Below are positions 34,047 to 43,553 of a stretch of 64,000 nt of DNA, piece after piece. The notes beneath the pieces were generated by a model that saw only the letters and a program-made list of their open reading frames with translations, was not told the origin of the DNA and made no database searches. The position numbers and the translations under genes were made by a program. Source of the stretch: JACJWR01 sp963842975 (GTDB lineage: Bacteria > Actinomycetota > Actinomycetes > S36-B12 > UBA10799); contig CAWJIH010000006.1 in NCBI GenBank assembly GCA_963842975.1, positions 124,001 to 188,000 on the forward strand, read 5' to 3'. Positions within the stretch are counted from its first letter, which is position 1, and each line of letters opens with the position of its first letter.

Positions 34047-34304
34047 ATGCAACTCGAGCCAGAGGCCACCGCGGCCGCACTTCGGCGCCTTCGTCGGGCA
34101 CATGGCCAACTCGGCGGCGTTATCAAGATGCTGGAGGAGGGGCGAGACTGCAACGATCTGGTCACCCAACTGGCAGCGGTGTCCAGCGCCCTTGACCGGG
34201 CTGGCTTCTCCATCGTCGCCAATGGTCTGCGTCAGTGCGTGGCAAACCCGGAGTCCGGGCCGGATCAGAAAGAACTCGAGCGACTGTTCCTTGCCCTCGC
34301 CTGA
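34047..34304 (+). CDS. CsoR/CstR-family repressor lacking the copper-site His
   Basis: 85 residues from ATG 34047 with AAAGGAGG upstream. All-helical DUF156 fold: RLRRAHGQLGGVIKMLEEGRDC, QLAAVSSAL. C35 and C64 occupy the two conserved cysteine positions, but the residue at the copper-ligand His position (60) is Gly. That pattern matches CstR-like persulfide sensors more than CsoR copper sensors (known family distinction); the ligand is therefore inferred to be a reactive sulfur species. No sulfur-oxidising genes are adjacent; the divergent neighbour is DUF389. Confidence 0.85.
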   Translation: MQLEPEATAAALRRLRRAHGQLGGVIKMLEEGRDCNDLVTQLAAVSSALDRAGFSIVANGLRQCVANPESGPDQKELERLFLALA

Positions 34305-34324
34305 GTCACCGGCAACATCTGCGG

Positions 34325-35623
34325 TCAGTCACTCGTACCGGCGGACGTTTGGCTTGCGCTGGATGCTGACCGGGCGGCCAGTTGCCTGTTCACCTCGATC
34401 AGGGTGTCCGGATAGGAGGGCACGGCCTCGTTGTAGTAGTCGACGATGACTATGTTCACCGGCAAGTCCTCCTCGGTGGCCCACGTTTCGACTTGTGGAC
34501 CGACCGTGTTGTTCACCTTCTGGCTGTACGCGAACAACGAGCACTCCTCGGTGGTGTCGGTGATGCAACGGGCGAAGGTGATCGGCTGAAACGTCAGTTG
34601 CATCTGGTTGACGAAGAATCCGCACCAGTTGTCACCCTGGGACGTGTCGGTGCCGCCGTTTGAGCACTCAGGTGGGGTGGCAGCAAGGCGGGTGCGGCGT
34701 TCGGCGAGTTGCTCGGAGTTGTTCTGCAATGATGCCGCCGGGTCCTCGGTGTTGGGCCACTGGCTCAAGATCGCGTTGCTGCGAGGGTAGTAGCAAGGGC
34801 TAGCTGGCAGCGTGGAATCCGGCACCAGCACCACCAGGTTCCGGTCGGCGTCCCAGGCATCTTGCAGCGTCACCGAGGTGGCCAGCGACTCCGGTGTGGT
34901 GCCGAGGACGTCGGCGTCCCAGGCTCGGTCGCACACCGGTTGTGCGCCTTCGGGTGCGTAGTTGGTGAGCAGGGAACTCAGTTCTGCGTAATAGGCGGCC
35001 GTGTCGGCGTCGTCCGCGAGATCGATGTGTTGGAAATCCAGGATGATCTGCTCGCGGGGGCGGGTGGCCGCGAATTGCAGGATCTGATCGAGTGCTCCGG
35101 TGAGTTCGGTGGACACAAACTCGTGTTCTAGAACGAAGTCATCGGTGGCGGCGTCGACTGGTGCAGACGGCGATCCTGGGCTCGCGGAGTCCGGCGACGC
35201 CGAATCCGCGGTCGCGGGTCGGGCATCGGCCGCGGGCACGGATACGCGCAGGTCCAAATACCGGATGCCGGCTTCAAGCTGCTCGGTCAAGTTTTCGTCC
35301 TGTGCCCGGTACATGCCACCGGCAGCGCATGGGTTGGCCGTGGCAAGCAAGGTGATCACCTCAGGGGTTCCTGCCGCCGGGACGATGTCGCAGGGCTCCA
35401 CCACGTCGATTCCATACGAGCCCGAGTCGTGGGTGCCAGGCAGCACCATCATGCCCAGCGGCACGGAGGAAACCTCGGCGTAGACATCTTCCATCCACCG
35501 ATCCGGGCCCAAAGGCACCGGTGTTCCGGAAGCCAGTGGCTCCTCAGCCGTGCCACCGCAGGCTGCCAAAGCCAGCAAGGTGCCGGCCACGCCGATCGAT
35601 ATCTGCCACGAACGCATATCCAC
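34325..35623 (-). CDS. Lipoprotein with PI-PLC X-like phosphodiesterase domain
   Basis: 432 residues. Lipobox LALAAC places the lipidated Cys at 22 or close to it. The PLC-like catalytic His pair is visible: H65 in PGTHDSGSYG and H167 in LEHEFV, with LEAGIRYLDLRV (~117) between them as in PI-PLC X domains, and QIILDFQH after. A Ser/Ala/Pro-rich insert (~133-160) precedes the second His. Such secreted enzymes cleave phosphoinositide-type lipids or related glycolipids; the substrate here is unknown. 24 bases downstream of the third Rpf gene on the same strand, so possibly co-expressed. Confidence 0.8.
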   Translation of the reverse strand: MDMRSWQISIGVAGTLLALAACGGTAEEPLASGTPVPLGPDRWMEDVYAEVSSVPLGMMVLPGTHDSGSYGIDVVEPCDIVPAAGTPEVITLLATANPCAAGGMYRAQDENLTEQLEAGIRYLDLRVSVPAADARPATADSASPDSASPGSPSAPVDAATDDFVLEHEFVSTELTGALDQILQFAATRPREQIILDFQHIDLADDADTAAYYAELSSLLTNYAPEGAQPVCDRAWDADVLGTTPESLATSVTLQDAWDADRNLVVLVPDSTLPASPCYYPRSNAILSQWPNTEDPAASLQNNSEQLAERRTRLAATPPECSNGGTDTSQGDNWCGFFVNQMQLTFQPITFARCITDTTEECSLFAYSQKVNNTVGPQVETWATEEDLPVNIVIVDYYNEAVPSYPDTLIEVNRQLAARSASSASQTSAGTSD

Positions 35624-35647
35624 CGCACTCCCAGGGTGGCCGTGGGG

Positions 35648-36709
35648 TCACCCGCACTCCCAGGGGCGCCATCCGGCCTTGAGCCAATAGGTCCACGCAA
35701 CATAGTCCTGCTGGGCTTTCGTTGCTTGGTGCGGATACTCAGCGAAAACGCCGCCGTTGTTGTAGTGCCACGAGGGATAGTCAAACTGCCAGGCCCCGTA
35801 GTAGCCGTTACCGGTGTTGATCGTGTAGTCCCCACCGGACTCGCACATGATGACCGACTGGGACTTCGCCGAGGCCGCCCACGCCGCCGAATCGCCGTAC
35901 TGGCTTAGGTCCTCTTCGGCACTGGCGGGTGGGTTCGCAGACGGCTGCGACGTTGACGGCGCCGCGGGGCTGATCGCGGACGGGAAGGTGGCGCCACCGG
36001 CGAGCGCAGCGGAGGCTCGGGTGCTGGTTTCCACCGCGCTGGCGGCGATGTCTCGCCACTGCTGTGCGATCAGTTCGGCCTCGGCAATAGCTGCCGACAC
36101 GGCAGCGGCGACCTCCTGTTCGGCCTGGATCCGCCGCTGTTCGGCCTCGAGATCGGCCAACTCTTGGCGGACGGACGCCAGGGCCTCGTCCGCGGCACGT
36201 TGATCCTGCTCGTGGGCGCCCATGGAATCGGCCAATCGGGACAACTCCCGTTGCGCGGCCTCCTGGGCGGACTTCATAGAAAGCGCCCGTTCGCGGGACT
36301 TCTCCACCACGGTGTTCTGCCGGGTGCCGGCCACTGCGAGGCGATCGAGGTCGGCGATGAATTGATCTGGATCGTCCAGCGCGAAACTGAGCACCGCGCT
36401 GGATACACCACCATTGACGTACAACTGCCGGGCCATCTGCACCAGGGCGGCCTGCTCGGCCGCAAGCTCGGCCCGGCTGCGTTCCACGTGGCGGTTGAAC
36501 AGTTCCAACCGCTCACGGGAGGCGGCAACGTCGGATCCGGTTTGTGCGGCCTGGCTCGCCGCTGCAGCGCTGCGCTGCTCAAGTTCGGCGATGCGGCGCT
36601 GGGCGTCCGCGATCGGATCGGCGTGAGCGGTAGGGGCCTGCAGCGTCGATAGCGCGACCAGCCCACACATCAGCGCAACGCCGCCGAAGGTGCGCGCAGG
36701 TGATGCCAT
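35648..36709 (-). CDS. Secreted coiled-coil protein with C-terminal Rpf domain, paralogue 3
   Basis: 353 residues from ATG 36709 (GGAG nine bases upstream; a signal peptide follows, likely cut after TAHA). It copies paralogue 1: PcsB-like coiled coil ~30-225 with MARQLYVNGGVSSA, a Ser/Pro linker, then the Rpf domain with C289-E290 (CESGGD), INTGNGYYGAWQFDYPSW and closing C352. Its last 65 residues differ from paralogue 1 at few positions, so the two are recent duplicates or under gene conversion. Predicted peptidoglycan lytic enzyme. Confidence 0.85.
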   Translation of the reverse strand: MASPARTFGGVALMCGLVALSTLQAPTAHADPIADAQRRIAELEQRSAAAASQAAQTGSDVAASRERLELFNRHVERSRAELAAEQAALVQMARQLYVNGGVSSAVLSFALDDPDQFIADLDRLAVAGTRQNTVVEKSRERALSMKSAQEAAQRELSRLADSMGAHEQDQRAADEALASVRQELADLEAEQRRIQAEQEVAAAVSAAIAEAELIAQQWRDIAASAVETSTRASAALAGGATFPSAISPAAPSTSQPSANPPASAEEDLSQYGDSAAWAASAKSQSVIMCESGGDYTINTGNGYYGAWQFDYPSWHYNNGGVFAEYPHQATKAQQDYVAWTYWLKAGWRPWECG

Positions 36710-36859
36710 GCTTTGACTCCGCTTTCGTTCGGTGCCCACCACCCTAGTTGCCCGGCGGCTGAGATTGCTGCTGCGCCTGGATGGTTGTGGACGGGTCTGC
36801 GCGTTTCAGTCGGAATCGCCCACCGTTGAATGCGCTCGCCGCTGCTAGCGTGACATTCC

Positions 36860-37706
36860 GTGAGCGAACAGCCCCTTTCGACCATCAGCGGTCGCGTCGA
36901 CGTCATCGCCCTGCCACGCGATGGTCGCCGCCAGACCGTTCGGGTGTATCTGCCGCCGGACTACGAGACGTCGGATCGCGACTTTCCGGTGATCTACATG
37001 TTCGACGGCCACAACCTTTTCGATGTCGCCACGTCACGTTGGGCGAAGGAATGGGGCATCGACGAAACCATGGAGCAGCGGCACAACGCTGATCCGACAT
37101 CGACCGCGATTGTGGTCGGCATCGACGCGCCTTGGGGTGCTCGTGGGCGCTACGCCGAATACACGATCGCGGACTGGGTGGCCCCCTCCGAGCCCGGCGA
37201 AGAGCTTGAGCGAGGCGGAACGGCAGGTGCGCGGTCACGGTCAGCGCACTGCCGCGTTTCTCATCGAGGAGGTCAAGGGATGGGCCGAGCGCAACTATCG
37301 CGTGGCCACCAATCGAGAGCGGGTCGCGGTTGCCGGGTCCTCGCTGGGCGGCTACATGACGCTCTACACCGCGACCCGGTTCGGCGACCAGGTTGGGGCT
37401 GCGCTGGCGTTCTCGCCGGTGGTGGTCGACGAACCGATGGCCGGCGGCGTGCTGCGCCACTTTCTCGCGACCTCCGCGCCGGTCTGGCCGCAGCGGCACT
37501 ACCTGGACATGGGCGACGATGAAGACCTCCCCTATGCCACTCGGGAGGCATTGGTGGCCAACCTTGGACCTATCGAGGAAGCGCTGCGTGCCGCCGGCCA
37601 CGGTGATATCTGGTCTCGGGTGATCCCTGGCGGAGTGCACGACGAGGTGGCGTGGGGTGAGCGCTTCGGTGAGGTTGTCGACTGGTGGTCCCAGGGCTGG
37701 TCTTAG
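36860..37706 (+). pseudogene. Alpha/beta-hydrolase (putative esterase), frameshifted
   Basis: Two frames make a ~281-residue esterase-D-like hydrolase. Frame one: VRVYLPPDYETSDRDFPVIYMFDGHNLFD ends near APSEPGEE; frame two continues LSEAERQVR ... nucleophile elbow VAGSSLGGYMTLY, then DMGDDEDLPY and GGVHDEVAW supplying Asp and His. Removing one T near 37206 (GAGCTTGAGCG to GAGCTGAGCG) restores the frame. GTG start. It is the first of a run of interrupted genes. Confidence 0.75.
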
Positions 37707-37889
37707 GGTCGCGACCGGCGTGGCGCGGCCGGCCGTGTTGGCCAGCAAAGCCAGGACTTGCCTTCGCCACGCACTCAACCTCTACACTGCCGTGACCCAG
37801 TGCCGGGCGGTCAACCTGGAGTGGGCCAGATCTCGCACCCAGTCGGACCACCCAGAACACCGCACCAAGTCGCTTCGCAGGAGTCGCCG

Positions 37890-39049
37890 ATGCATCCGTT
37901 GCTCTCTGGTCTGCGCACGGTGGCGGACCATTGGCGGACTGGTGAGGCGGTAGCCCTCGCGACCGTGGTGGAGGTGCTGGGTTCGACGCCGGCGACGGTG
38001 GGCTCCACGGTCGCCATAGACACCGCTGGCACCATCACCGGCGGCATCACGGCCGGGTGCGTGGAATCAGAGATTGTCGCCAACGGCGAGATCGTGCTTG
38101 CCAACCGCATGCCGATCCTTCGGGAGTTCGGCTATGCCACCTCGGACGAACTCACACCCGTCCCTGTCTGTGGCGGAAGACTGCGGGTGCTAATCGAGGT
38201 CGTCGATCCTCAGACGTGGCCGGACTTGCCCGCGGCGGTGGCGCTGATCGGTGGTGGGGACCCGACGATTCTGGTGGTCGAGGCCGAAGGCCTGGATCCC
38301 GAGGACGAAATGGCGCTGCCCACCGAGAGTCTCCCAGCCGGTGAGACCCCCCAAGTTCACCACCTCGTGGTCAGCGCCTCCGATGCCAGCGGCAGCCTCA
38401 GCACACCGTTACGCACCGACGCAGCGATCGACTGGGCGCGTGGCGAGTTGGCGGCCATCCCAGTGGGGCAGTGGCCGCGCGGCGTGCCCCGATATGCCGA
38501 CCCACCTGCGCGCCATCGGAACCTTCGCGCTCGCAGTGCCGGAGCAGCGTCAACTGGTTCTCATCGGCGCTGTGGAATACGCCCGAGCGCTCAACGTGCT
38601 GGCTCAACAACTTGGTTGTGCGGTCACCGTGTGCGACGCCCGCCCAGCATTCCTCACCGAGGCCAGGTTCCCTGGTGCCAAACTGGTGCGATCGCAGCCG
38701 GGACCATGGTTGTCCACCGCCGACATCGGGCCGCACACGGCGATCTGCGTGCTCAGCCACGACCCGCGCATCGATGTGCCGGCACTATCGGCGGCGCTAG
38801 CTGGTCCGGCCGGCTACATCGGAGCGCTCGGGGCTCGGGCCACCCAGGGGGAGCGGCCGTCGCCGCTTGCTCGACGCGGGGTGGGACGAAACGGCGTTGG
38901 CGAGGATCCGGGCTCCCATCGGACTGGATCTCCAAGGGATTACCCCGGCCGAAACTGCGCTGTCGATCCTGGCTGAAATTGTGGCTGCCGGATCGGCTGG
39001 CACGGGTCGGCCGTTGAGCGAGTTGACTGGTCCGATCCATGAGCGCTGA
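37890..39049 (+). pseudogene. XdhC/CoxI-family molybdenum hydroxylase maturation factor, two frameshifts
   Basis: Correcting two one-base insertions gives a 385-residue XdhC protein, which binds and sulfurates the Mo cofactor for insertion into hydroxylases. N-terminal part: ATVVEVLGSTPATVGST, GGITAGCVESEIV. C-terminal Rossmann part: LVLIGAVEYARALNVLAQQLG, VTVCDARPAF, CVLSHDPRID, GYIGALGARAT and IRAPIGLDL. The frame moves near 38504 (CCCACCTG) and in the G5 run at 38847-38851. Its end overlaps the next gene's ATG, so the operon spacing is intact. Confidence 0.8.
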
Positions 39050-39642
39050 GGGCGAGTCCCCGGCGGTTGGGGGCAAAGGACTCGCCCACGACGTCGGGCT
39101 GGTGCTAGCTGCTGGCGCGGGGAGCCGGATGGGCACTCCCAAGGCGCCGTTGCTGCTGGACGGAGTGCGTTTGGTGGACCGCGCGGTTGCCACCTTGCTA
39201 GCTGGGGGGTGCGCGGAGGTGGTCGTGATCTCTGGTGCCTGGCACGGGTATGTGCCCGGCGCGGTTGTCGTCCGCAACGAGCAATGGGCGCATGGCATCG
39301 GCACTTCGTTGCGATGCGGCCTGGCGGTGGCCTCGGCCCGTGAGGCCAGGCGCGCGGTGATCATCCCGGTCGATCAACCTCTCCTGACGCCAGCCACGGT
39401 CCGGCTAGTGCGGCAGCTGGCCGGGGGGCTCGGGCGCGCGGTTTACAACGGACGATCTGGACATCCGGTGGTAGTTGCTCGCGAGCACTGGTCGGGGGTT
39501 GGCCGAGGCTGACGGCATCGGCGCCCGCACCTACCTCGACCGGCACCCGACCTCGGTGGAGGTAGCGATTGAGTCGGTCGAGGAAGGCGTCGACGTCGAC
39601 ACCCCGGAGCAACTCGCGTCGACCGCGGTCGAACGCTGCTGA
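39039..39642 (+). pseudogene. MobA/MocA-like molybdenum cofactor nucleotidyltransferase, frameshifted
   Basis: Dropping one G from the G5 run at 39494-39498 gives a 200-residue NTP transferase. The nucleotide motif LVLAAGAGSRMGTPKAPLLLDG is intact, as are VIIPVDQPLLTP and GHPVV. MocA-type proteins cytidylylate molybdopterin for the enzymes encoded next door. The downstream part in the other frame (DGIGARTYLDRHP ... VDVDTPEQL) is the family's usual C-terminus. Confidence 0.78.
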
Positions 39643-39778
39643 GGCGGTCGCCGGCAGCGCACCGGCTGAATCTGACGAAGACACTGAACACGTCCCCCTC
39701 GGGTATCAACCCTGGCAACTGTGAGCGCGACTCGATCAAGTCGGGCTGCTAGGTTTCCGACCGACGAGGAGGCGCGCG

Positions 39779-40641
39779 ATGACGGCATGGTTGACTTCCG
39801 CGACAACCGCGCAGGAGGCCCTTGAAGCCAAGCGGGCCGAACCTTCGGCGCGTTATCTCGCAGGCGGCACGGAGCTCTTCGCCAAGCTCGGTCCGGCTGG
39901 CAGCGAGCGGGTACCCATCATTGGTCTTCGCGGGATCGACGACTGGTGTGCCATCGCCGTGGGAGCCGATGCCGTAAGCGTGGGCGCGAACGTCACCATT
40001 CGCGACCTGCAGCAACATGCAGGACTTGTGCGATCGGGTGCCTCTGCTGGCCCAAGCGTGTGACGCTTGGCCACCCGCCAGATACGTGCCCGGGCGACCG
40101 TGGGTGGCAACCTGGCGGCCGATCGTGCCGACCACACATTGGCACCTTGTCTGCTGGCGCTGGAAGCTGAGGTCAGGGTGCTGGATTCTGGCGGAACGCA
40201 GCGCACTGTCGATCTCGCCGACTTCCTCGAATCGCGTCACGCGATGCCCGCAGGGTCGGATGCCACTTTGTTTCCGAGGTCTCGCTCACACCACACGAAG
40301 GCTTCGCGGCATACACGCGAGTCGGTCGGCGCAACGGTCCCTGTTACGCCGTGGCCAGCACAGCGCTGGCGGTTGACCCGGCCAGTCGGACGATTCGGCT
40401 CGGAGTTGGCAACGCCGGACCCACCGCCTTCCGGCCCACCGCGGCGGAGGGGTTCGCCGAAGCGGAAGTCGATTGGGCCGCTGGGCGAGTCAGCGATGAG
40501 GTGTGCCAGGAGTTCGGACGCATCGCCGCCACGGCCTGCGACCCAGTCACGGATGTCGAAGCCTCGGCGGACTACCGCCGCCACGCTGTCGCGGTGATGG
40601 CCAAGAGGTTGCTGACCCGAGCGTTCGAGGAGGCCAGATGA
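39779..40641 (+). pseudogene. Molybdenum hydroxylase FAD-binding subunit (CoxM/XdhB type), three frameshifts
   Basis: A ~287-residue FAD subunit after corrections: AGGTELFAKL and VSVGANVTIRDLQ, LLAQACDALATRQIRARATVGGNLAAD (the FAD-binding TVGGNL), then GRRNGPCYAVASTAL and the C-terminal CO_deh_flav_C domain. Frame changes: an extra G at 40036-40038, a missing base near 40064-40068 and a missing T near 40267-40269. AGGAGG precedes the ATG. Its stop overlaps the 2Fe-2S subunit start by ATGA. Confidence 0.78.
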
Positions 40642-41187
40642 CGAGTCAACCTGCGACGGACGATCCCTACGCAGACGAGAAACTCACATTGCAGTTGCAG
40701 GTCAATGGACAGAGTCATCGCGTCGAAGGTGTGTGGTATTTCGAGTCCCTGCTCAACGTGCTCCGCGACCGCCTGGGGCTATACGGCACCAAATATTCCT
40801 GCGACCAGGGTCAGTGCGGTGCCTGCACTGTGCTGGTTGACGGGGTGGCGATCAACTCCTGCATCGAACCGGCCGTGATGGCCCAGAACGGGGATATCCG
40901 GACGATCGAAGACAGCGACCCTGACACCAAGGCGCGAGTACAGGACTTGCAGGAGGCAATCGCGCGCGCAGGAGATGTCCAGTGCGGCTACTGCGCCCCC
41001 GGCATGGTGATGTCGGCAGCTGCCCTGCTGGACGAAATCCCGGAACCTACCGAGGCGGAGGTGCGTGTGGGGTTGGGCGGCAACTTCTGTCGTTGCACGG
41101 GGTACAACCGCGTGGTGGCGGCGGTGTGCGAAACCGCAGCGCAGCGCCGGGCGGCGACCTCGAACGACACAGGGGGGTGCCACATGA
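40638..41187 (+). CDS. Molybdenum hydroxylase [2Fe-2S] subunit (CoxS type)
   Basis: Both iron-sulfur domains are intact: the plant-type cluster CDQGQCGACTVLVDG and the helical domain with CGYCAPGM and FCRCTGYNRVV. It passes electrons from Mo to FAD. As printed, the frame reads straight on into the large subunit at the G6 run 41172-41177. With five G the frame would end at TGA 41185-41187, overlapping the large-subunit ATG 41184 by ATGA and giving a normal 182-residue subunit; I annotate that form. Confidence 0.8.
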
Positions 41188-43546
41188 GCCGCACGGTAAG
41201 CGACGACGCCACGGGCGTCGGGGCGAACCGCCAGCGCACCGACGCCGCGGCGAAGGTGGCAGGAACCTTCACCTACGCCCCGGATGAGCACCGCGACGGG
41301 ATGCTCTGGGGCGCGACCTTGCGCTCACCGCATCCACTGGCCCGGCTGGTGAAAGTCGACTTGAACCCGGCCAAAGCACTGCCAGGGGTGGTAGCTGTGC
41401 TCGGCGGATGGGACGTGCCGGACAACTGGTACGGCGCGATCAATCGGGACACTCCGGTGCTTGCAGACGAGTACGTCCGCTACTTCGGTGAACCCATCGC
41501 CGTCGTCGCCGCGGTTGATCGGGAGACGGCTCGTCGAGCCGTGCAAGCTATCGAAGTTGAATACGAGATTCACAAGCCCGAACTCGACCCAGCGCACGCA
41601 CGCGACACGGGCACCGTCTACCGGCATGTGGAGGTCACCAACGGCGATCAGAGTGTCGTCGGAGAGGTGCAGGCCGAAGGCGAATACGCCACCACACGGC
41701 AGAACCACTCCTTCCTAGCACCTGACGGCGGTGTCGCCGAACCTGACGGACGCGGCGGCGTGATCGTTACCGGTGCCACCCAGTGGGTGTTCAGCGACCG
41801 GGCTCAGATCGCCGCGGCGCTGGCGTTACCCGAAGAGATGGTGCTAGTCCGCAACTCAGGTGTCGGTGGGTCCTTCGGCGGTCGATTCGTGCTGTCGTGG
41901 CAGATCCACGGCGCGCTACTGGCACTGCACACCGGCCGGCCAGTGAAGTTCTGCTACACCCGCGAGGAGACCTTCCTCACCCGGTACCACCGCCAACCCA
42001 GCCGCATCTGGGTGCGCCATCACGCCACAAGAGACGGCATCATCGTCGCGCAGGAGGCCCGACTGCTGTACGAATGCGGCCCCTACAGCAACACCGCAGG
42101 TGCGGCCATCGGCAACGGGTCGGCAATGATCCAGGGTCCTACCGTGTACCGAACGCCCACGTCGAAGGCTGGTCGGTGGCCACCAACAACGGCATGACGG
42201 GGTCGCTGCGCGGGTTCGGAGTGGTGGAACCGGGCTACGCAAACGAGTCCAACATGGACAATCTTGCGCGGGCGTTGGACCTGGACCCAGTGGAGCTGCG
42301 TCGACGCAACGCGATGCGCGAGGGCGACATGTGGTTCGTCAATCAGGTACAGGACCGGCCCGCGCCAGTGGCGGAACTGCTCGATCGAGTAGAAGCCATG
42401 CCGCTGCCCGAGCCGTTGCCCGACGACGCTGAAGCCGCGTTGTTGCCTGGTGGGCTGGGAACTCCCACCCGGTCAACCGATGTGGTGCGGGCGGTCGGGG
42501 TCAGCGCGGCAGCCAAGAACGTCGCGCTATCCGAGGGGGCGCCGGTGCAGACCACTGCAATGATCACCCTGCGCGACGGCAAAGCGGTCATCGACTGCGC
42601 CGCCGCAGAGGTGGGTCAGGGTTTCATCTCGGTGGCAGTGCAGGTGGTACAGGAGACTCTCGGGGTCAGTGACGTGACCATTACCGGGGTGGACTCCAAC
42701 ATGGCGCTGGCCGCGACCACCGATGGGCAGCAGCAGACCATGACATCCGGTGGTGCGGTTGCCATTGCGGCCGCCCGCGTCAAGGAGCGTTTCCTGGCTT
42801 TCTACGCCCGGGAGTACGGCGGTGATTCGTCTCAACTTGACATCGTTGACGACCATGTGGTGGACACTGCCGGCCAGCGTCTGGCCACGATTGCCGAGGC
42901 AGGGATGGGCCTTGCCTTCCGCGCGACTGAGACGTTTGCCTTGCGGCGCACCCGGCCATTGGAGGATCGCCAGTCTCCCGACCCCCAGTTCGTCACGATA
43001 AACTTCTCCGCTGCCCGTGCAGTTGTTGACGTCGACGTGGAACTGGGCCTGGTGAAGTGCGTTCAGCTGGATGTGGTGCAAGACGTCGGGCGGGTGGTCA
43101 ACCCCGCGCAGGCTGCCGGCCAGATCGAGGGCGGCATGGTGATGGGCATGGGGATGGCTCTGATCGAAGAGTTGGTCGTGGACGAGGGTCGCATGGTCAA
43201 CACCACCTGGGAGAACTACCACGTTCCCAGCACCCTGGATGCACCGGTGGTGTCGACCGAGTTCGTCGAGTACCCGGAGCCGGACATCCCCTTCGGGATG
43301 CGGGGCATCGCTGAGTTGCCACACGTGCAGGCTCCGCCGGTCGTGCTCGCGGCAGTTCGTAACGCCACCGGGTTGCCGTTGCCTTCGGTGCCGGCCAAGC
43401 CGGAAGCAGTGTGCGGACTCGCTGATCGTTTTCTGACGCGGGTGGCTGCGGCGCCCGGTGCCCCGGTCACCATTGGCCCCTGGAAGGTTCCGCAAAAGAG
43501 ACAGGACGTAGGTCCGTGGCGCACCGATGTTCCGGACCGGGAATGA
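41184..43546 (+). pseudogene. Molybdenum hydroxylase large (Mo) subunit, xanthine dehydrogenase/CoxL family, frameshifted
   Basis: A ~787-residue Mo subunit if one base is restored near 42149. First frame: RTDAAAKVAGTFTYAPDE, TLRSPHPLARLVKVD, VRNSGVGGSFGGRF. Second frame: VATNNGMTGSLRGFG, NMDNLARALDLDPVELRRRN, VEVGQGF-like AEVGQGF, and a C-terminal MRGIAELPH holding the likely catalytic Glu. It lacks the AYxCSFR loop of type I CO dehydrogenase, so it is another hydroxylase (purine, aldehyde or N-heterocycle); the substrate is not evident. Confidence 0.8.
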
Positions 43547-43553
43547 GGCCGAC

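Noticed and set aside
40638..43546. True two-domain 2Fe-2S/Mo fusion enzyme
   Set aside because: Not adopted as the main call because one base in a G6 run creates it and the G5 form gives a textbook ATGA overlap; kept as a finding.
41184..43546. Aerobic CO dehydrogenase large subunit
   Set aside because: The AYxCSFR active-site loop of type I CoxL is absent (SLRGFG here) and no coxDEF genes accompany it.
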